The translations under genes were made by a program, and so were the position numbers. 64,000 bases of DNA from Mesorhizobium sp. M3A.F.Ca.ET.080.04.2.1 (GTDB taxonomy: Bacteria > Pseudomonadota > Alphaproteobacteria > Rhizobiales > Rhizobiaceae): positions 744,001 through 808,000 of the forward strand of contig NZ_CP034451.1 in NCBI RefSeq assembly GCF_003952525.1. The letters are read 5' to 3'. A model generated the notes under the pieces. It did no database searches. It worked only from the letters and a program-made list of their open reading frames with translations, and had not been told where the DNA came from. Positions 9,050-19,632 of this stretch are shown here, piece after piece (positions within the stretch are counted from its first letter, which is position 1; each line of letters opens with the position of its first letter).

Positions 9050-9486
9050 ACGTTGACCGGGCTTGGCCTTTCCATCGGTATTTTGTATCTCGATTGTCCT
9101 TAGTCTTCTCTCATGCCGCCGCCGGATATGGCCAATCCTCCACATTAGGCGTTGCGTCAGCGATTGTGCTTGAAGCCCACCGGTCCGCTGAGCCCCAAGC
9201 CGGCAATGGCTGACGAGCAATCGGGACCGGTATCGACCCACCCCTCCCGCTGGCGGCATCGATCGCAACCCCGCACCGGCCTCCAGACTTACGACCGAGG
9301 CCGCAATTCGCCTGCGGGCAGCGTTCGGTCTTGATCGGTCATCAGCCGATCGCTGCAAGAAATCTGAACCGTCGCGTGAACCTTTCCTGTCCGGGCTGCA
9401 CCAAGCTGTCATGGACGCCAAGAAGGCTCCCCAACCCGAAGGACGCCCAGACGGCGATCCTCAACCCAATGGAAGGAAATGATCAC
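9050..9486. other. Intergenic stretch upstream of the small secreted protein
   Basis: No gene with believable start, composition or family match was seen in these 437 bases. The end holds the ribosome binding site (GGAAGGAAA) of the gene at 9487. Confidence 0.5.
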
Positions 9487-9747
9487 ATGACCAACTTCAA
9501 GCGCATCTCGCTCGCCGCGGCCCTCGTCGTCTCGGCTTTCGGTTCGGTTTCGGCTCCGGCCGTTGCGGGTACGCATCCCACCGGCGACGGCGGTGCGGTC
9601 TGCAAGGGCGCCGGCTCGTGTCTGGTGCTGCAGATCGACTGCAAGGGCACCTACACCGACGCCACCGACAAGAACGGCACCGTCTATGGCAAGTGCAGCC
9701 AGGTCATGAAAGTCGACCCCAAGACCCGGCTCAAATTGGCGAACTGA
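9487..9747 (+). CDS. Small secreted protein of unknown function
   Basis: The product has 86 residues from the ATG at 9487, preceded by GGAAGGAAATGATCAC. A Sec signal peptide ends near VAG at residue 28. The mature part has four cysteines (CKGAGSCLVLQIDCKGTY and YGKCSQV) and could form two disulfides. No family is recognised. The longer frame to 9331 has no start signal and reads unlike a protein N-terminus. The periplasmic location is inferred from the signal peptide. Confidence 0.72.
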   Translation: MTNFKRISLAAALVVSAFGSVSAPAVAGTHPTGDGGAVCKGAGSCLVLQIDCKGTYTDATDKNGTVYGKCSQVMKVDPKTRLKLAN

Positions 9748-9875
9748 GGCGCTAAGCCTTCGTCTTGATGCACGACCTTGTCGCTGGACCGCTCCGGGCG
9801 ACATGCATTCCTGGCACGGAAATGGCGGCCGTCATGGACGGCCGCCATTTCTGTTTCCGTAATTCCGGCGAAGGT

Positions 9876-10178
9876 TCAACGCCGACTGAGCAGCAGCCCG
9901 GCAAGCAACCCGACCACGACCAATCCAACGGCGGCAGCCGTCGCAGGATGGTCGCGCGCCGTGCGTTCGAGCGCGCTACCCCTGCGCCGAATTGCCGGCA
10001 GAGCGTCGTGCAGCCGTTCGGCAAGCTCTGAATAGTAGTCCGACGCTGCCGCGCGACCATCGTCATAGTAAGCGTCCCCGCGTCTGGCCAAGGCCGACCG
10101 AAGATCTGTCAACTGGCGCGACAGCGAGGCGATCTGCTTGTCCAGGTCGAGGTCCGAGAGAGACGAAAATGAAGCCAT
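9876..10178 (-). CDS. DUF883/ElaB-like C-tail-anchored membrane protein
   Basis: The 100-residue protein has an amphipathic helical N-terminal two-thirds (SLSRQLTDLRSALARRGDAY; YYSELAERLHDALPAI). A C-terminal transmembrane helix ending LLLSRR follows, preceded by the ARDHPATAAAVG segment typical of the ElaB/YqjD (DUF883) family. Those proteins are inner-membrane-anchored and in enterobacteria associate with ribosomes in stationary phase; that role is not shown for rhizobia. It stands alone between two unrelated genes. Confidence 0.75.
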   Translation of the reverse strand: MASFSSLSDLDLDKQIASLSRQLTDLRSALARRGDAYYDDGRAAASDYYSELAERLHDALPAIRRRGSALERTARDHPATAAAVGLVVVGLLAGLLLSRR

Positions 10179-10245
10179 GCCGGAAGTCCTTCTCTGTCAG
10201 AGAAGGCCTAACGCATGGAAGCAGCGGCAGTTCCGGGCTCCAGGC

Positions 10246-10788
10246 CTAGCGCACCTGATCGAGCAGGCGCTTGCACTCGAGCAGATCGAACAAGGCCTCC
10301 TGCAGCAGAGCGCGGTTGTCGCGCGACAGTTTTCCGGAATCCGGCTGCACCGGACCATCCTCTTCAGCCTTGCCGAGGCCGAAGAAGCGGCGGCTGGGCT
10401 TGACCTTGGGCTGGCCGACCAAGGCGTCCTCGTCGCCGGCGCGCGGTTGGGCGGCGACCGTCAACGGGACCTGCTCGGCCTGCCGGCGTTGCGCAATCGC
10501 TTCGACGGCCGCCATGTCGCCATTGCCGATGGCGACCAGGAAGTGATTGCCGTTCTCGCGCAGCAGCTTCTGCACGCCCTTGATCGTGTAGCCCTGGTCG
10601 TAGAGCATGTGACGTATGCCCTTGATCAGTTCGACGTCCTGCGGCCGGTAGTAGCGGCGGCCGCCGCCGCGCTTCATCGGCTTGATCTGGTTGAAGCGCG
10701 TCTCCCAGAAACGCAGCACGTGTTGCGGCAGGTCGAGATCTTCCGCGACTTCGCTGATGGTGCGGAAAGCATCCGGGCTCTTGTCCAT
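10246..10788 (-). CDS. MerR-family transcriptional regulator
   Basis: The product has 180 residues from the ATG at 10788, with GAGGA about 7 bases upstream; an in-frame ATG at 10812 is an alternative. The N-terminal winged helix ([20 protein letters not shown], then [20 protein letters not shown]) is a canonical MerR DNA-binding domain. The C-terminal half is charged and low in complexity, with no Cys-based metal site, so it is not a metal sensor of the MerR/CueR type. This gene regularly follows ihfA and fabH in rhizobia. Its targets are unknown. Confidence 0.88.
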   Translation of the reverse strand: MDKSPDAFRTISEVAEDLDLPQHVLRFWETRFNQIKPMKRGGGRRYYRPQDVELIKGIRHMLYDQGYTIKGVQKLLRENGNHFLVAIGNGDMAAVEAIAQRRQAEQVPLTVAAQPRAGDEDALVGQPKVKPSRRFFGLGKAEEDGPVQPDSGKLSRDNRALLQEALFDLLECKRLLDQVR

Positions 10789-10920
10789 GGGCGAATCCTC
10801 ACACTGGACCATGATCCGGCAATGATGCCGAATCGCGCCTTATTTCAGCGGTTTATGAAACAATATTCAAGCCCGGCGTCAAAGCGATCCGGGGTTTTCA
10901 ACTGGCATTCGCAGCGGGCG

Positions 10921-11244
10921 CTACTTGCTGCCCTTGGCCTTGCTGTTCTGGTGCGAGCGCAGGATGCGGTTCTTCAGCACATTTGATGATTTGAACGTCA
11001 TCACGCGGCGCGGCAGGATCGGCACTTCCTCGCCGGTCTTCGGGTTGCGGCCGATGCGTTCGTTCTTGGAGCGGACATGGAAGGTGGCAAAAGACGATAG
11101 CTTGACCGTCTCGCCGCGGACGATGGCTTCGCAAATCTCGTCCAGCACCGCTTCGACGAGCTCCGCCGATTCAGTTCGCGACAAGCCGACTTTGCGGTAC
11201 ACGGCTTCGGCAAGGTCGGCGCGCGTAAGTGTCTTTCCCCCCAT
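10921..11244 (-). CDS. ihfA: Integration host factor subunit alpha
   Basis: This 107-residue DNA-bending protein of the HU/IHF family starts [20 protein letters not shown]. It carries the beta-arm signature [13 protein letters not shown] with the proline that intercalates in DNA at the tip. It forms a heterodimer with IHF-beta (not in the window) and acts in transcription, recombination and replication. It lies downstream of fabH in the same direction, with a 104-base gap. The Lys/Ser-rich tail after residue 95 is slightly longer than in enterobacteria. Confidence 0.95.
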   Translation of the reverse strand: MGGKTLTRADLAEAVYRKVGLSRTESAELVEAVLDEICEAIVRGETVKLSSFATFHVRSKNERIGRNPKTGEEVPILPRRVMTFKSSNVLKNRILRSHQNSKAKGSK

Positions 11245-11348
11245 GCGACCGTCCCATCAGCTCAAAAAACGTAAATCGATACAGGCAAAGGCAGAGCCTA
11301 AGTAATTGATCCGGCAAGGTCAAGGGAGCGAACCCGTCCGTTCGGCAC

Positions 11349-12320
11349 TTACCAGCGAACCAACACCGCCCCCCAGGTGAAGCCCCCACCCATCGCCTCC
11401 AGCAGCACCAGGTCACCCTTCTTGATGCGGCCGTCGGCAATGGCCACCGACAACGCCAGCGGCACGGAGGCAGCCGAGGTGTTACCGTGTAGATCGACGG
11501 TGACAACCACTTTTTCCTCGGCAATCCCGAGCTTCCTGGCGGAAGCGTCAATAATGCGTTTATTGGCCTGATGCGGCACGAACCAGTCGAGGTCTTCCGC
11601 CGTGATCCCGGCCTGCGCGAACGTCGCCTCGATGACGTCGGTGATCATGCCGACCGCGTGCTTGAACACTTCGCGGCCCTCCATCCTGAGATGGCCGACC
11701 GATCCCGTGGTCGAAGGACCGCCGTCGACGAAGAGCTTTTCCTTGTGGACGCCGTCGGAGCGCAGGCTTGCCGCCAGCACGCCGCGATCGGCGATGCCGC
11801 CCGTCCCTTCGCCGGCCTCCAGCACCACCGCGCCGGCGCCGTCGCCGAACAGAACGCAGGTGGAGCGGTCGCTCCAGTCGAGAATACGCGAGAAGGTTTC
11901 AGCGCCGATCACCAGCACACGCTTCGCCAACCCGCCGCGGATATAAAGATCGGCGGTGGCAATCGCATAGACGAAGCCGGAGCACACGGCCTGCATGTCG
12001 AAGGCAAAACCGTGATGCATGCCAAGCCGGTTCTGGATCTCGACGGCGGTCGCGGGAAAGGTGTTGTTGGGCGTCGACGTCGCAAGCACGACGAGATCGA
12101 TGTCGGCCGGCGTGAGAGCGGCACTGTCGAGCGCGGCGCGTGCGGCTGCCTCGCCCAGCGAAGCAGTCGTCTCGTCATCGGCCGCGATATGGCGCTGACG
12201 AATGCCGGTGCGCTGGACGATCCACTCGTCGGACGTCTCCACCATGCCTTCGAAATCGGCATTCTTCATGATGCGGCGGGGCAGCGCGGCACCGTTGCCG
12301 CGCACGACTGATCTGATCAA
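11349..12320 (-). CDS. fabH: Beta-ketoacyl-ACP synthase III
   Basis: This 323-residue condensing enzyme starts fatty-acid synthesis from an acyl-CoA and malonyl-ACP. The catalytic triad is complete: Cys113 ([10 protein letters not shown]), His250 ([10 protein letters not shown]) and Asn280 (LHGNTSAAS). It follows plsX with a 9-base gap in a plsX-fabH-ihfA order widely conserved in alphaproteobacteria. The start [11 protein letters not shown] matches the usual family N-terminus. Confidence 0.96.
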   Translation of the reverse strand: MIRSVVRGNGAALPRRIMKNADFEGMVETSDEWIVQRTGIRQRHIAADDETTASLGEAAARAALDSAALTPADIDLVVLATSTPNNTFPATAVEIQNRLGMHHGFAFDMQAVCSGFVYAIATADLYIRGGLAKRVLVIGAETFSRILDWSDRSTCVLFGDGAGAVVLEAGEGTGGIADRGVLAASLRSDGVHKEKLFVDGGPSTTGSVGHLRMEGREVFKHAVGMITDVIEATFAQAGITAEDLDWFVPHQANKRIIDASARKLGIAEEKVVVTVDLHGNTSAASVPLALSVAIADGRIKKGDLVLLEAMGGGFTWGAVLVRW

Positions 12321-12329
12321 GGCTCTTTC

Positions 12330-13400
12330 CTATTTCTCGGCGTCGACGGCGACACCGGATTTCCTGTTTGCCTGGGCATGCGGATTGCGCGCATGGAACA
12401 GATCAAGGTCGGCCTCGATGCGGTCAAGCAAATTGTTGCGCACCATGTCGTAGCCGAGTTCGATCGCGGCGGCAAAGCCGTCCGAATCGGCGCCGCCGTG
12501 GCTCTTCACGACGATGCCGTTGAGACCCAGGAAGACGCCGCCATTGGAGCGGCCGACATCCATCTTCTCGCGCAGCCGATCAAAAGCGCCCTTGGCGAAG
12601 ACATAGCCGATCTTGGCCATCAGCGTGCGGCTCATGGCGGCGCGCAGATAGCCGGCGATCTGCCTTGCGGTTCCTTCGGCGGTTTTCAGCGCGATGTTGC
12701 CGGCAAAGCCTTCGGTGACCACGACGTCGACCGTGCCTTTGCCGATGTCGTCGCCTTCGACGAAGCCGCGATAGTTCATCGAAGCCATGTTGGCCTCGCG
12801 CAGCATGCGGCCGGCCTCCTTGACTTCTTCCTGACCCTTGATCTCCTCGACGCCGACATTGAGCAGGCCCACACTCGGCCGTTCGACGCCGAACACCGAG
12901 CGCGCCATGCCGGTGCCCAGAATCGCGAAATCGATGAGCTGGTGCGCGTCCGCGCCGATCGTGGCGCCGACATCCAGCACCACGCTTTCGCCGCGCGTCG
13001 TCGGCCAGAGCGCTGCGATCGCCGGACGATCGATGGTCGCCATGGTGCGCAGGCAGAATTTCGACATCGCCATCAGAGCGCCGGTGTTGCCCGCCGAAAT
13101 GCAGGCCTGCGCCGAGCCGGACTTCACCGCCTCGACAGCTTTCCACATCGACGATTTCCAGCGCCCGTGGCGCAGCGCCTGGCTCGGCTTGTCGTCCATC
13201 CTGACCGCGATCTCGCAGTGGACGAATTCGCTCACCTCGGCCAGTTTCGGGAACTTGGCCAGTTCGGGACGCACGGCGTCCTCGCGGCCATAGATGACAA
13301 AACGGATGTCAGGGCGGCGGATGGCGACCGTCATCAGCGCAGGGATGACGACGCCGGGTCCGTGATCTCCGCCCATGGCATCGATGGAAATCCTGATCAC
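12330..13400 (-). CDS. plsX: Phosphate acyltransferase PlsX
   Basis: The 356-residue protein begins [20 protein letters not shown], the standard PlsX N-terminus. It also contains [15 protein letters not shown] and the late glycine-rich block [20 protein letters not shown]. PlsX makes acyl-phosphate from acyl-ACP, the donor for PlsY in phospholipid synthesis, and is peripheral at the inner membrane. It sits directly upstream of fabH, linking the start of fatty-acid synthesis and phospholipid synthesis in one transcript. Confidence 0.96.
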   Translation of the reverse strand: MIRISIDAMGGDHGPGVVIPALMTVAIRRPDIRFVIYGREDAVRPELAKFPKLAEVSEFVHCEIAVRMDDKPSQALRHGRWKSSMWKAVEAVKSGSAQACISAGNTGALMAMSKFCLRTMATIDRPAIAALWPTTRGESVVLDVGATIGADAHQLIDFAILGTGMARSVFGVERPSVGLLNVGVEEIKGQEEVKEAGRMLREANMASMNYRGFVEGDDIGKGTVDVVVTEGFAGNIALKTAEGTARQIAGYLRAAMSRTLMAKIGYVFAKGAFDRLREKMDVGRSNGGVFLGLNGIVVKSHGGADSDGFAAAIELGYDMVRNNLLDRIEADLDLFHARNPHAQANRKSGVAVDAEK

Positions 13401-13529
13401 GCGGTGTTTTTCTCACGGTTTGCCTGGCTTGCGGGGGGCGCCTGCCAAGGTAAGGGGGCTCGCGAAGGTTCGGCGAAAATAGCGGTTTTGGGCTGCCGCA
13501 CAACCAACTTTTCCAAATTCCGGCCGCCT

Positions 13530-14090
13530 TCAGGTTTTTCCGAGCAGCGACCGCAGTTTTTTCTGGAATTCGCTTTCCTCAGGTTCGTCCCCGCCCGCAG
13601 CATCGAGCGAGGCTCCGGGTTTGCGCGGATAAGGATCGATCGCCAGACCGAAGAACTGCTCGGCCAAGGCGCCGACGTCGATGGTGTCGCCGGAGAATGT
13701 CTCCGGACTGTCTGGTCCATCGGCATCAAGCACGATCTCGCCGCCGCCCTCGAAACCCTCGCGTCCAAGCTTCGATTGCTCGGGCAGGAACAGCGCCTCC
13801 ACCGGCTCGTCTATATTGGCTGCGACCGGGTCGAGAGTGACGATACAGGCCTGCGTGATGTCGGCCTCGACACGGCCGCTGATTTTGACGCCGTTGCGCT
13901 TCCATGACGACACCAGAAGCTCGGCGCGGTAGCGCTCCACCGAGAGCAGCCCGTGCTCGCTGGCAAGCGCGGCACGCTGGCTCTCGTCGGCCTCGACGAC
14001 CACAGGCAATCCTTTCTGCGGCAGGCGGGCGACATTGGCGACAAAGGAAACCGGGCTTCGCGGTTCGGCGTGTCTCATCTCCGGCTCCAT
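13530..14090 (-). CDS. DUF177 (YceD-like) protein
   Basis: This 186-residue acidic protein has a DUF177 core near residues 70-145 (CIVTLDPVAANIDEPVEALF, later DTIDVGALAEQFFGLAIDPYP). The start codon overlaps the previous stop as ATGA, which suggests translational coupling with the bc1 chaperone gene and supports this start. In many bacteria the family lies before rpmF-plsX-fabH and has been linked to 23S rRNA metabolism. Here rpmF is absent but plsX-fabH follow. No catalytic residues are recognised. Confidence 0.85.
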   Translation of the reverse strand: MEPEMRHAEPRSPVSFVANVARLPQKGLPVVVEADESQRAALASEHGLLSVERYRAELLVSSWKRNGVKISGRVEADITQACIVTLDPVAANIDEPVEALFLPEQSKLGREGFEGGGEIVLDADGPDSPETFSGDTIDVGALAEQFFGLAIDPYPRKPGASLDAAGGDEPEESEFQKKLRSLLGKT

Positions 14091-14632
14091 CAGGCTGCCA
14101 TCGCGGTCGGGAACGCAAGGGTGCCGGCCACGATCGATTCGGTCGACTGGCCGGCCAGTTGCCTCGATGCTTCCGAAACATAAGCCGCGAGGGACGATGC
14201 CTGCGGCCAGGGACCGGCATCCGGCCTGACATTGCGGGCCAGCGCCGCGGCGAGCGCGGCGCGGTCGTCGTCCTTCAAGGCATCGTCATAGGCAGCGGTG
14301 CGGCCATAAAACATCTTTGCCAGCTTCTTCATGCGCTTCGGCACGCCAACATCGCTGACGCCCAGTTCCCTCAGGGAATGGTCGACATCGAGGAAGAACT
14401 CGTCGATCAGCACCTGCGCGACCTCGGCCGCCGCGCCAGCCTCCGCCCGCAGCCTGTGCTGGACAAGGTACATATGCAGCGACAGCATCTCGAAGCGGCC
14501 AAGCGGCGTATCAGGCACATTCCACTCTGAATAAAAGACAGTCTGCCGCGCCGCCGCCACGATTTGTGCGTAGAGCGCCTCGGTGATAGCGCGGTTGGCA
14601 TGGCGTTCGCGGCCAAAAAGGCGCTGGAACAT
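14090..14632 (-). CDS. Ubiquinol-cytochrome c chaperone (CBP3-like)
   Basis: The product has 180 residues from the ATG at 14632 (MFQRLFGRERHAN); a start at 14680 would add 16 residues. The core (FYSEWNVPDTPLGRFEMLSL, then HMYLVQHRL; later FFLDVDHSLRELGVSDVGVP) matches the family that includes yeast CBP3/UQCC1. These act in assembly of cytochrome b into the bc1 complex. It is cytoplasmic, with no signal peptide. It is divergent from bamE and overlaps DUF177 by four bases. Confidence 0.9.
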   Translation of the reverse strand: MFQRLFGRERHANRAITEALYAQIVAAARQTVFYSEWNVPDTPLGRFEMLSLHMYLVQHRLRAEAGAAAEVAQVLIDEFFLDVDHSLRELGVSDVGVPKRMKKLAKMFYGRTAAYDDALKDDDRAALAAALARNVRPDAGPWPQASSLAAYVSEASRQLAGQSTESIVAGTLAFPTAMAA

Positions 14633-14749
14633 AGAGGGTGGTCTCCCGGGGACCTTTTGTTTGAATTGGCCTTGTTGCATCGGCAGGCAAGCTGGTTTAC
14701 CGGTTTTGCGGCCCAGCGCAAGTTGCGGGGATGTGATGGAGAATTGTTG

Positions 14750-15268
14750 TTGGGTGCGCTGAAATTCAAGTCGGTTTTTGCGCCGATGCCCGCGGGCATG
14801 GCGTCGCTGCTGTTGGCGGTATCAGCGCTCTCGGCATGCAACACGTCAAAGATGGTCGGCGACCTCAACCCGAGCGAGACGCTGACGCAGGGCTATGTCA
14901 TCGATCAAGCGGCGATCGACTCGGTGCCCGTCGGGTCAAGTCGCGAGCAGGTGCTTCTGGCGCTCGGCACCCCGTCGACGACGGCGACCTTCGACAACGA
15001 GGCCTTCTACTACATCTCGCAGACGCGCAAGCGTTACGTCGCCTTCGACAAGCCGCGCCTGGTCGACCAGAAGGTGCTGGCGGTCTATTTCGGCGCCGAT
15101 GGACGCGTCAGCCAAATCGCCAATTACGGAATGAAGGACGGCAAGATCTTCGACTTCATCTCGAGGACGACGCCGACCGGCGGCAAGGACCAGAACTTCC
15201 TCAGCCAGATCATCAACGGCGCCAGCAAGCTGGCGCCTGGCATCCCGGGTGGCGGCGGCACGCCCTGA
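14750..15268 (+). CDS. bamE: Outer-membrane assembly lipoprotein BamE (SmpA/OmlA)
   Basis: This lipoprotein has about 172 residues. The signal peptide with lipobox LSAC (AVSALSACNTSK) is followed by a SmpA/OmlA domain (VPVGSSREQVLLALGTPSTT, then FYYISQTRKRY). BamE belongs to the BAM complex that inserts outer-membrane proteins. There is no ATG before the signal peptide. A TTG at 14750, with GGAG eight bases upstream, gives a positively charged N-terminus, while the ATG at 14789 would give a shorter signal. It ends in front of a strong terminator. Confidence 0.88.
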   Translation: MGALKFKSVFAPMPAGMASLLLAVSALSACNTSKMVGDLNPSETLTQGYVIDQAAIDSVPVGSSREQVLLALGTPSTTATFDNEAFYYISQTRKRYVAFDKPRLVDQKVLAVYFGADGRVSQIANYGMKDGKIFDFISRTTPTGGKDQNFLSQIINGASKLAPGIPGGGGTP

Positions 15269-15294
15269 GATCTCTCCCGGCTTTCGCAGATCAG

Positions 15295-15322
15295 AACCCG
15301 TCGGCTCGCCGGCGGGTTTTTT
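15295..15322 (+). terminator. Rho-independent terminator after bamE
   Basis: A GC-rich hairpin (ACCCGTCGGC pairing with GCCGGCGGGT, one G-U pair) is followed directly by six T. It begins 27 bases after the bamE stop. Confidence 0.88.
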
Positions 15323-15346
15323 GTTTGCGGTGCTTAGCTCACAAGC

Positions 15347-15376
15347 AAAACCCGCGGGATCACTCCCGCGGGTTTT
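15347..15376 (-). terminator. Bidirectional terminator between bamE and hppA
   Basis: The perfect 13-bp arms AAAACCCGCGGGA and TCCCGCGGGTTTT are separated by four bases. The stem ends in T-runs on both strands and lies 20 bases after the hppA stop, so it probably ends hppA transcripts and backs up the bamE terminator. Confidence 0.85.
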
Positions 15377-15396
15377 CGCGTGGGAACGGATCCGGA

Positions 15397-17538
15397 TCAG
15401 CCGTGCGCGAGCACGGCAAGCAACAGCAGCGCCACGATGTTGGTGATCTTGATCGCCGGGTTGACCGCCGGACCGGCGGTATCCTTGTAGGGGTCGCCGA
15501 CGGTGTCGCCGGTGACCGAGGCCTTGTGCGCCTCGGAACCCTTCAAGTGCTTGATGCCGTCCTTGTCGGTGAAGCCGTCCTCGAACGACTTCTTAGCATT
15601 GTCCCAGGCGCCGCCGCCGGAGGTCATCGAAACGGCGACGAAAAGGCCGTTGACGATGACGCCGAGCAGCGAGGCGCCGAGCGCGGCAAAGGCCGAGGCC
15701 TTCGAGCCGGAGATCAGCAGCACGCCGAAATAGACGACGAGCGGCGCCAGCACCGGCAGCAGCGAGGGAATGATCATTTCGCGGATCGCGGCCTTGGTCA
15801 GCAGGTCGACCGCGCGGGCATAGTTCGGCTTCGACGTGCCGGCCATGATGCCCTTGTCCTCGCGGAACTGCTTGCGCACCTCCTCGACGATCGAGCCGGC
15901 GGCGCGGCCGACGGCGGTCATGGCAATGCCGCCGAACAGGTACGGAATCAGACCGCCGAAGATCAGGCCGGCGACGACATAGGGATTGGAGAGGTCGAAG
16001 GAAACCTCGCCCATGCCCTGGAAGTAGGGATATTTGTCGCCATTGGCCGCAAAGAACTTCAGGTCGTTCGAATAGGCCGCGAACAGCACCAGCGCGCCGA
16101 GGCCGGCCGAACCGATCGCATAGCCTTTGGTCACCGCCTTGGTGGTGTTGCCGACAGCGTCGAGCGCGTCGGTGGAATGGCGCACTTCTTTCGGCAGACC
16201 CGACATTTCGGCAATGCCGCCGGCATTGTCGGTGACCGGGCCGAAAGCGTCGAGCGCCACGATCATGCCGGCGAGGCCGAGCATGGTGGTGACCGCGATC
16301 GCCGTGCCGAAGAGTCCGCCGAGCTGGTAGGTCGCGATGATGCCGCCGACGATGACGATCGCCGGCAGTGCCGTCGATTCCAGCGAGACCGCGAGCCCCT
16401 GGATGACGTTGGTGCCGTGGCCGGTCACCGAAGCCTGGGCGATCGAATTGACCGGGCGCTTGTTGGTGCCGGTATAATATTCGGTGATCACCACGATGAG
16501 GCCGGTCACAGCCAGGCCGACCAGGCCGCATACGAACAGGTTCTTGCCGGTGATGGCGATGCCGCCGACGGTGCCGACCTCGCCCCAGCCGAGCGTCGCC
16601 GAAGTTGCCGCGCCGAGGCCGACGATCGACAGCAGGCCGGTGACAATCAGGCCCTTGTAGAGTGCGCCCATGATCGAGCCGTTGGAGCCCAGCTTGACGA
16701 AGAAGGTGCCGACGATCGAGGTCAGGATGCAGGCGCCGCAGATGGCCAGCGGATAGAGCATGGCGGCACCCAGAACGGCGGTGCCGCCGAAGAAGATGGC
16801 GGCCAGCACCATGGTGGCGACGACGGTCACCGCATAGGTTTCGAACAGGTCCGCGGCCATGCCGGCGCAGTCGCCGACATTGTCACCGACATTGTCGGCG
16901 ATGGTAGCCGGATTGCGCGGATCGTCCTCAGGGATGCCGGCCTCCACCTTGCCGACAAGATCGCCGCCGACGTCCGCGCCCTTGGTGAAGATGCCGCCGC
17001 CGAGACGGGCGAAGATCGAGATCAGCGAAGCGCCGAAGCCAAGCGAGACCAGCGAGTCGATGACGACGCGGTCATTGGGCTGCAGGCCGAGCGGACCCGT
17101 GAGGATGAGGTAGTAGATCGAGACGCCGAGCAGCGCCAGCCCCGCCACCAGCAGGCCGGTGATGGCGCCGGACTTGAAGGCGATGTCGAGGCCGGCGGCA
17201 AGGCTGTTGGACGCGGCCTGTGCGGTGCGCACATTGGCGCGCACCGAGACATGCATGCCTATGAAGCCGGCAGCGCCCGACAGCACGGCGCCGATCAGAA
17301 AGCCGATCGCGGAGGTGATGGACAGCAGCCACCAGGCGAGCACGAGCACGACGATGCCGACGACGGCGATGGTCGTGTACTGGCGGGCCAGATAGGCCTG
17401 GGCACCCTCGCGAATGGCAGCAGAGATTTCCTGCATGCGCTGGTTGCCCTGGTCGGACGCGAGGACCGAACGTGTCGCCCAGATGGCGTACAGGACTGAA
17501 AGCAGGCCGCAGGCGATGACGGCGGAAATGATGGTCAT
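15397..17538 (-). CDS. hppA: Membrane-bound proton-translocating pyrophosphatase
   Basis: The product has 713 residues from the ATG at 17538 ([20 protein letters not shown]), with about 15-16 transmembrane helices. The pyrophosphate site is intact: [20 protein letters not shown], then [18 protein letters not shown], and the second acidic cluster [16 protein letters not shown]. The diagnostic GNTTKA contains Lys, where potassium-dependent enzymes have Ala, so this is predicted to be the K+-independent H+-pumping type. It couples PPi hydrolysis to proton export or acidification of compartments. An upstream frame extension to 17613 lacks membrane-protein character and was left out. Confidence 0.96.
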   Translation of the reverse strand: MTIISAVIACGLLSVLYAIWATRSVLASDQGNQRMQEISAAIREGAQAYLARQYTTIAVVGIVVLVLAWWLLSITSAIGFLIGAVLSGAAGFIGMHVSVRANVRTAQAASNSLAAGLDIAFKSGAITGLLVAGLALLGVSIYYLILTGPLGLQPNDRVVIDSLVSLGFGASLISIFARLGGGIFTKGADVGGDLVGKVEAGIPEDDPRNPATIADNVGDNVGDCAGMAADLFETYAVTVVATMVLAAIFFGGTAVLGAAMLYPLAICGACILTSIVGTFFVKLGSNGSIMGALYKGLIVTGLLSIVGLGAATSATLGWGEVGTVGGIAITGKNLFVCGLVGLAVTGLIVVITEYYTGTNKRPVNSIAQASVTGHGTNVIQGLAVSLESTALPAIVIVGGIIATYQLGGLFGTAIAVTTMLGLAGMIVALDAFGPVTDNAGGIAEMSGLPKEVRHSTDALDAVGNTTKAVTKGYAIGSAGLGALVLFAAYSNDLKFFAANGDKYPYFQGMGEVSFDLSNPYVVAGLIFGGLIPYLFGGIAMTAVGRAAGSIVEEVRKQFREDKGIMAGTSKPNYARAVDLLTKAAIREMIIPSLLPVLAPLVVYFGVLLISGSKASAFAALGASLLGVIVNGLFVAVSMTSGGGAWDNAKKSFEDGFTDKDGIKHLKGSEAHKASVTGDTVGDPYKDTAGPAVNPAIKITNIVALLLLAVLAHG

Positions 17539-17917
17539 TGCCGGATTTTCCTCGATTGTTGGCCCAGAAGAACCCCTCCCTGGACCGTTGAGACGGGGGA
17601 CGGATGACGCCAAGCGGAATCCGCCCCTTCGCTGGCGTGTATGCGAAACAGGGCTTGGAACGTCAAGATATTGTTCGGTTTTTGCCCTGCTTTCACCGGA
17701 ATGACGGGCGCCACGCCGGGCATCCTGGCGCGGCTTTCAAAATTAGATCGATTGAAATGACGTTGAGTAACCGTTCCGGACGAGATCTTTTGACGATCCT
17801 CCGGCAAGGCATTCCAGCCCACGCCGACGACCTGCCCGCGGACGTTTGCCGGCGTCGATCGGCACCGCCGGAACGACGACAATCAGGCCAGCCGACCCGG
17901 TCGCGGCAGGCGCAACG
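17539..17917. other. Intergenic stretch between hppA and the MFS gene
   Basis: These 379 bases hold the hppA promoter side and the end of the nusB-MFS transcript. No gene, strong hairpin or repeat was seen. Small frames here are Arg-rich and lack family resemblance. Confidence 0.5.
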
Positions 17918-19141
17918 TCAGTCGGCGGCGCGCACTTCCCGCAGTTTCAGGGCGCCAAGCGCCATAAAGCATAGCACGGTGACGGGAAGCACTATCCAGT
18001 TCAGCATGGTCCAGCCCCAGGCGTTGTAGACCGCACCGGACATCAGCGAAGCGAAGGCGACGGAACCGAACAGGACGAAGTCGTGGAAGCCCTGAACCTT
18101 GCCCTTTTCCGAAGTTCGGTAGCTGGCGGCAACCATGGCGGTGGCGCCGATGAATCCGAAATTCCAGCCGAGCCCGAGCAGGATCAGCGCCGTCCAGAAC
18201 TGCCATAATGCGAGGCCCGAAAGCGCCACCACGGCGCAACCTATGAGCAGGACCAGCCCGACGGCAACAATGCGCTCGGCGCCGAAGCGATGGATCAGCG
18301 AACCGGTGAAGAAGCTTGGCCCGAACATTGCCATGACATGCCAGGAGATTCCCAGCGTGGCGTCGTCGGTCGAGAGCCCACAGCCTACCATGGCGAGCGG
18401 CGCTCCGGTCATGACGAAGCTCATCAACGCGTAGCTGCCGACGGCGCAGAACAGTGCTGCGACGAAGCGCGGCTGGGTAGCGATCTCAACCAGCGGCCGG
18501 GCGTCGCTTGCGGCGGCTTCGGTGGCGATTCTTGTGCGCCTGGACATGTGCAGGAACGAAAGGATGACGGCGCCAACCGCGGCCAGCACCAGGATCGAGG
18601 CGAAGGACCCGGCAAACATCACGGGCGCCAGGAGTTCGCGGGTGTAGATGACGATCTGCGGTCCAAGGATGGCGGTGACGATGCCGCCAGCCAGGACGAA
18701 GGAAATGGCGCGCGCCTTGAATTCCGACGGCGCATTGTCGGCGGCGGCGAAACGGAACTGCTGGACGAAGGCTCCGCCGACGCCGATGATGCCAAGTCCA
18801 AAGGCGAACAGCCAGAAGCTGGCCCGATAGAGCGCCACCGTCGCGACGAGGCCACCCAGCGCGGTGACGATCGTCCCGGTCATGAAACCGCCGCGATGGC
18901 CAAGCCGGCGGATGATGGCGGCTGCCGGCAGGGCGCCGAGCGCGACGCCGAGATTGAAGCCGGTGACGGGGGCTGTCGCCAGAGATTTGTCGGGGCCGAG
19001 CAGATATTGTCCGGCGAGCGCGCCGAGCGAAATGGCGATGGGCGCGGCGGAGCCGACAATGGCCTGCGCCGCCGCCAGCAGCAGCGCCGTGCGGCGCGCC
19101 TCCCTGCCAGCCCCGGCGACCACAGCCGAGGCCGCGGTCAT
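17918..19141 (-). CDS. Major facilitator superfamily transporter
   Basis: This 407-residue protein has about 12 hydrophobic helices and an MFS loop 2-3-like signature ([20 protein letters not shown]). The central cytosolic loop contains [19 protein letters not shown]. The start overlaps the nusB stop by four bases, so it is translated from the riboflavin-nusB transcript. No substrate can be deduced; a link to riboflavin export or uptake is only suggested by position. A similar carrier after nusB is common in rhizobia. Confidence 0.8.
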   Translation of the reverse strand: MTAASAVVAGAGREARRTALLLAAAQAIVGSAAPIAISLGALAGQYLLGPDKSLATAPVTGFNLGVALGALPAAAIIRRLGHRGGFMTGTIVTALGGLVATVALYRASFWLFAFGLGIIGVGGAFVQQFRFAAADNAPSEFKARAISFVLAGGIVTAILGPQIVIYTRELLAPVMFAGSFASILVLAAVGAVILSFLHMSRRTRIATEAAASDARPLVEIATQPRFVAALFCAVGSYALMSFVMTGAPLAMVGCGLSTDDATLGISWHVMAMFGPSFFTGSLIHRFGAERIVAVGLVLLIGCAVVALSGLALWQFWTALILLGLGWNFGFIGATAMVAASYRTSEKGKVQGFHDFVLFGSVAFASLMSGAVYNAWGWTMLNWIVLPVTVLCFMALGALKLREVRAAD

Positions 19142-19632
19142 GAAGCGTCCTTGCCGCGACCCTCGCCGCGCACCCGGCGGGCGACGCGATCGAGCACGGC
19201 ATTGACCAGCTTGGGCTCGTCCTCCTCGTAGAAGGCTTTGGCGATGTCGACATATTCCGAGACGATGACGGCCACTGGCACGTCGTCACGTTTCATCAGC
19301 TCGTAGACGCCGGCGCGCAGGATGGCGCGCAGCGTCGAATCCAGCCTCGACAGCGGCCAGTCGTCGGTGAGCGCCTGGTGGATCACCGGATCGATGGTCT
19401 TCTGGTTCTCGACGACGCCGGTCAGGATGGCGCGGAACCATTGCGCGTCCGCCTCGCGATAAAGCGCGCCGTCGACTTCCTTGCCGAGGCGGAAGGCCTC
19501 GTATTCGGCGGTGGTTTCGAACACGCCGCTGCCGGCAACATCCATCTGGTAGAGCGCCTGAACGGCAGCCAGACGGGCGGCGCCGCGCTTGTTGGCGTGG
19601 CGCACGGCACCGGTCGAACCGGGATCGCTCAC
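19138..19632 (-). CDS. nusB: Transcription antitermination factor NusB
   Basis: This 164-residue all-helical protein has the NusB signature [20 protein letters not shown], then [20 protein letters not shown]. It acts with NusE (S10) in antitermination on rRNA operons. Both ends overlap neighbours by four bases (ribH before, MFS after), indicating a tightly coupled operon. The N-terminal Arg/Lys-rich stretch ([20 protein letters not shown]) contacts boxA RNA in homologues. Confidence 0.95.
   Translation of the reverse strand: MSDPGSTGAVRHANKRGAARLAAVQALYQMDVAGSGVFETTAEYEAFRLGKEVDGALYREADAQWFRAILTGVVENQKTIDPVIHQALTDDWPLSRLDSTLRAILRAGVYELMKRDDVPVAVIVSEYVDIAKAFYEEDEPKLVNAVLDRVARRVRGEGRGKDAS

Noticed and set aside
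12378..13907. Long plus-strand frame antisense to plsX and DUF177
   Set aside because: Shadow of genuine genes, with no ribosome binding site or domain.
14836..17499. Very long plus-strand open frame (887 codons) across bamE and antisense to hppA
   Set aside because: The translation is Gly/Asp/Arg/His-rich with no domain. hppA on the other strand is unmistakable, and long antisense frames are expected at high GC.
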